DNA from: Nitrospira sp. ST-bin4
GTDB lineage: Bacteria > Nitrospirota > Nitrospiria > Nitrospirales > Nitrospiraceae
Reading direction: 5' to 3'
Length of the DNA stretch: 14,437 nucleotides
NCBI GenBank assembly: GCA_002083565.1
Contig: MSXM01000057.1
Coordinates: 1 to 14,437, forward strand
Shown here: positions 13,959 through 14,437 of the stretch, piece by piece
How the letters are laid out: the number at the start of each line of letters is the position of its first letter
How positions within the stretch are numbered: position 1 is the first letter of the stretch
Program-made: the position numbers and the translations under genes
Notes under the pieces: model-generated
The model's input: only the letters and a program-made list of their open reading frames with translations
Told to the model about the DNA's origin: nothing
Databases searched by the model: none

Positions 13959-14437
13959 ATGAAAAGATTGGCCTTGCTCCTCGCGGTGATCGCTGTCCCC
14001 ATAGTGAGTCACGCAGAAACAAAAAATATAGCAGCACTCCTTCCATCCGGCCATGCGGTTCCACAACATACCGAAGTGTGCGTAGCCGCGACCGAGGAGG
14101 ACATTGCCGCCCTGTTCGACCGCTGGAATGCCTCACTCCAGACCGGCGATGTGCACAAAGTCTCCGCCAATTACGCGCCGACGTCTCTCCTGCTCCCGAC
14201 GGTGTCAAGCCGGCCCCGGATCACGGTCCTCGACAAAGAGGACTACTTCCACCATTTTCTGGAAAACCGCCCGGTGGGGCACATCGATTCTCTAGACTCG
14301 CGCGAAATCGAGATCGATTGTAATACCGCGATCGACGCCGGGCTCTACACCTTCGTCTTCCAGAAAACCGGGGCCAGCGTCAAAGCCCGGTATACGTTTA
14401 CCTACAAGTGGGACGGCAACCAATGGCTGATTACCAG
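13959..14437 (+). CDS. Periplasmic iota-class carbonic anhydrase (SgcJ/EcaC, CaMKII-AD fold), 3' end outside window
   Basis: 159 codons are visible and the frame is still open at the window end. Residues 1-19 are a clear signal peptide, cleaved after SHA, so the product is periplasmic. The rest is a SnoaL-like CaMKII-association domain, commonly labelled SgcJ/EcaC oxidoreductase. Blocks EDIAALFDRWNASL (48-60), NYAPTSLLLPTVS (71-83), DYFHHFLENRPVG (95-107), DCNTAIDAGLYTF (120-132) and ARYTFTYKWDGNQWLIT (143-159) closely follow, as I recall it, the bacterial iota carbonic anhydrase from Burkholderia. That family continues after WLI with a His/Ser-rich tail, here cut off. Cys41 and Cys121 are both present, possibly a disulfide. 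AAGGAGG at 13945-13951 is seven bases before the ATG. Proximity to the DAB operon fits CO2/bicarbonate interconversion outside the inner membrane. The fold call is strong; enzymatic activity is inferred. Confidence 0.85.
   Translation, partial: MKRLALLLAVIAVPIVSHAETKNIAALLPSGHAVPQHTEVCVAATEEDIAALFDRWNASLQTGDVHKVSANYAPTSLLLPTVSSRPRITVLDKEDYFHHFLENRPVGHIDSLDSREIEIDCNTAIDAGLYTFVFQKTGASVKARYTFTYKWDGNQWLIT

Noticed and set aside
13415..14323. A 302-residue plus-strand open frame
   Set aside because: It runs antisense through the start and signal peptide of the beta-barrel gene and then out of frame through the carbonic anhydrase gene. It has no ribosome site or recognisable domain.
1..14437. CRISPR arrays, tRNA or rRNA genes, intact insertion sequences
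   Set aside because: No regularly spaced direct repeats, cloverleaf-like sequence, rRNA signature or transposase was seen on either strand.

Overview
The window is GC-rich (near 58-60 % by eye) and densely coding. It looks like the chromosome of a Gram-negative, sodium-handling autotroph. It carries a DAB-type inorganic-carbon uptake locus, an outer-membrane-type beta-barrel, a secreted carbonic anhydrase, and the tail of what is probably a Na+-translocating NADH:quinone reductase (Nqr) operon. The gene set and the hairpin-rich intergenic sequence remind me of Nitrospira-type nitrite oxidisers. That placement is an impression, not a result; a proteobacterial chemolithoautotroph remains possible.

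Layout. (1) 1-830: the 3' part of apbE overlaps nqrM by four bases. These are maturation factors for Na+-NQR, so nqrA-F probably lies just upstream. (2) 946-1377: a UspA-type stress protein. (3) 1378-1734: a hairpin-rich stretch without a gene. (4) 1735-3105: an ArsB/NhaD-type ion transporter. (5) 3432-3776, minus strand: a small DUF2294 (MpsC) protein with a good promoter. (6) 4157-12712, plus strand: two long NuoL-like proteins (dabB paralogues), a degenerate NuoM-like protein, a 1092-residue DabA (DUF2309) and a short-T-loop PII-like protein. From the second dabB onward the genes overlap or nearly touch. The first dabB is preceded by a roughly 200-base leader with strong hairpins ending in a terminator-like element. 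Both dabB genes are preceded by the same promoter-like pattern. (7) 12862-13620, minus strand: a secreted DUF2490-type beta-barrel. (8) 13959 to the window end: a secreted protein of the SgcJ/EcaC (CaMKII-AD) family, which I read as a bacterial iota-class carbonic anhydrase. It has its own strong sigma70-like promoter.

How the parts may work together (inference). Nqr and the NhaD-like protein manage the sodium and proton gradients. The DabB/NuoM-like membrane subunits use a cation gradient to drive the cytoplasmic carbonic-anhydrase-like DabA, which hydrates CO2 to bicarbonate in one direction. The PII-like protein could gate this according to energy or carbon state. The periplasmic iota carbonic anhydrase would equilibrate CO2 and bicarbonate outside the inner membrane, supplying CO2 to the DAB machine. 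The DUF2294 protein links the locus to the staphylococcal MpsABC system, where MpsA and MpsB correspond to DabB and DabA. The result looks like an expanded DAB/Mps carbon-concentrating island with two NuoL-type subunits and one NuoM-type subunit.
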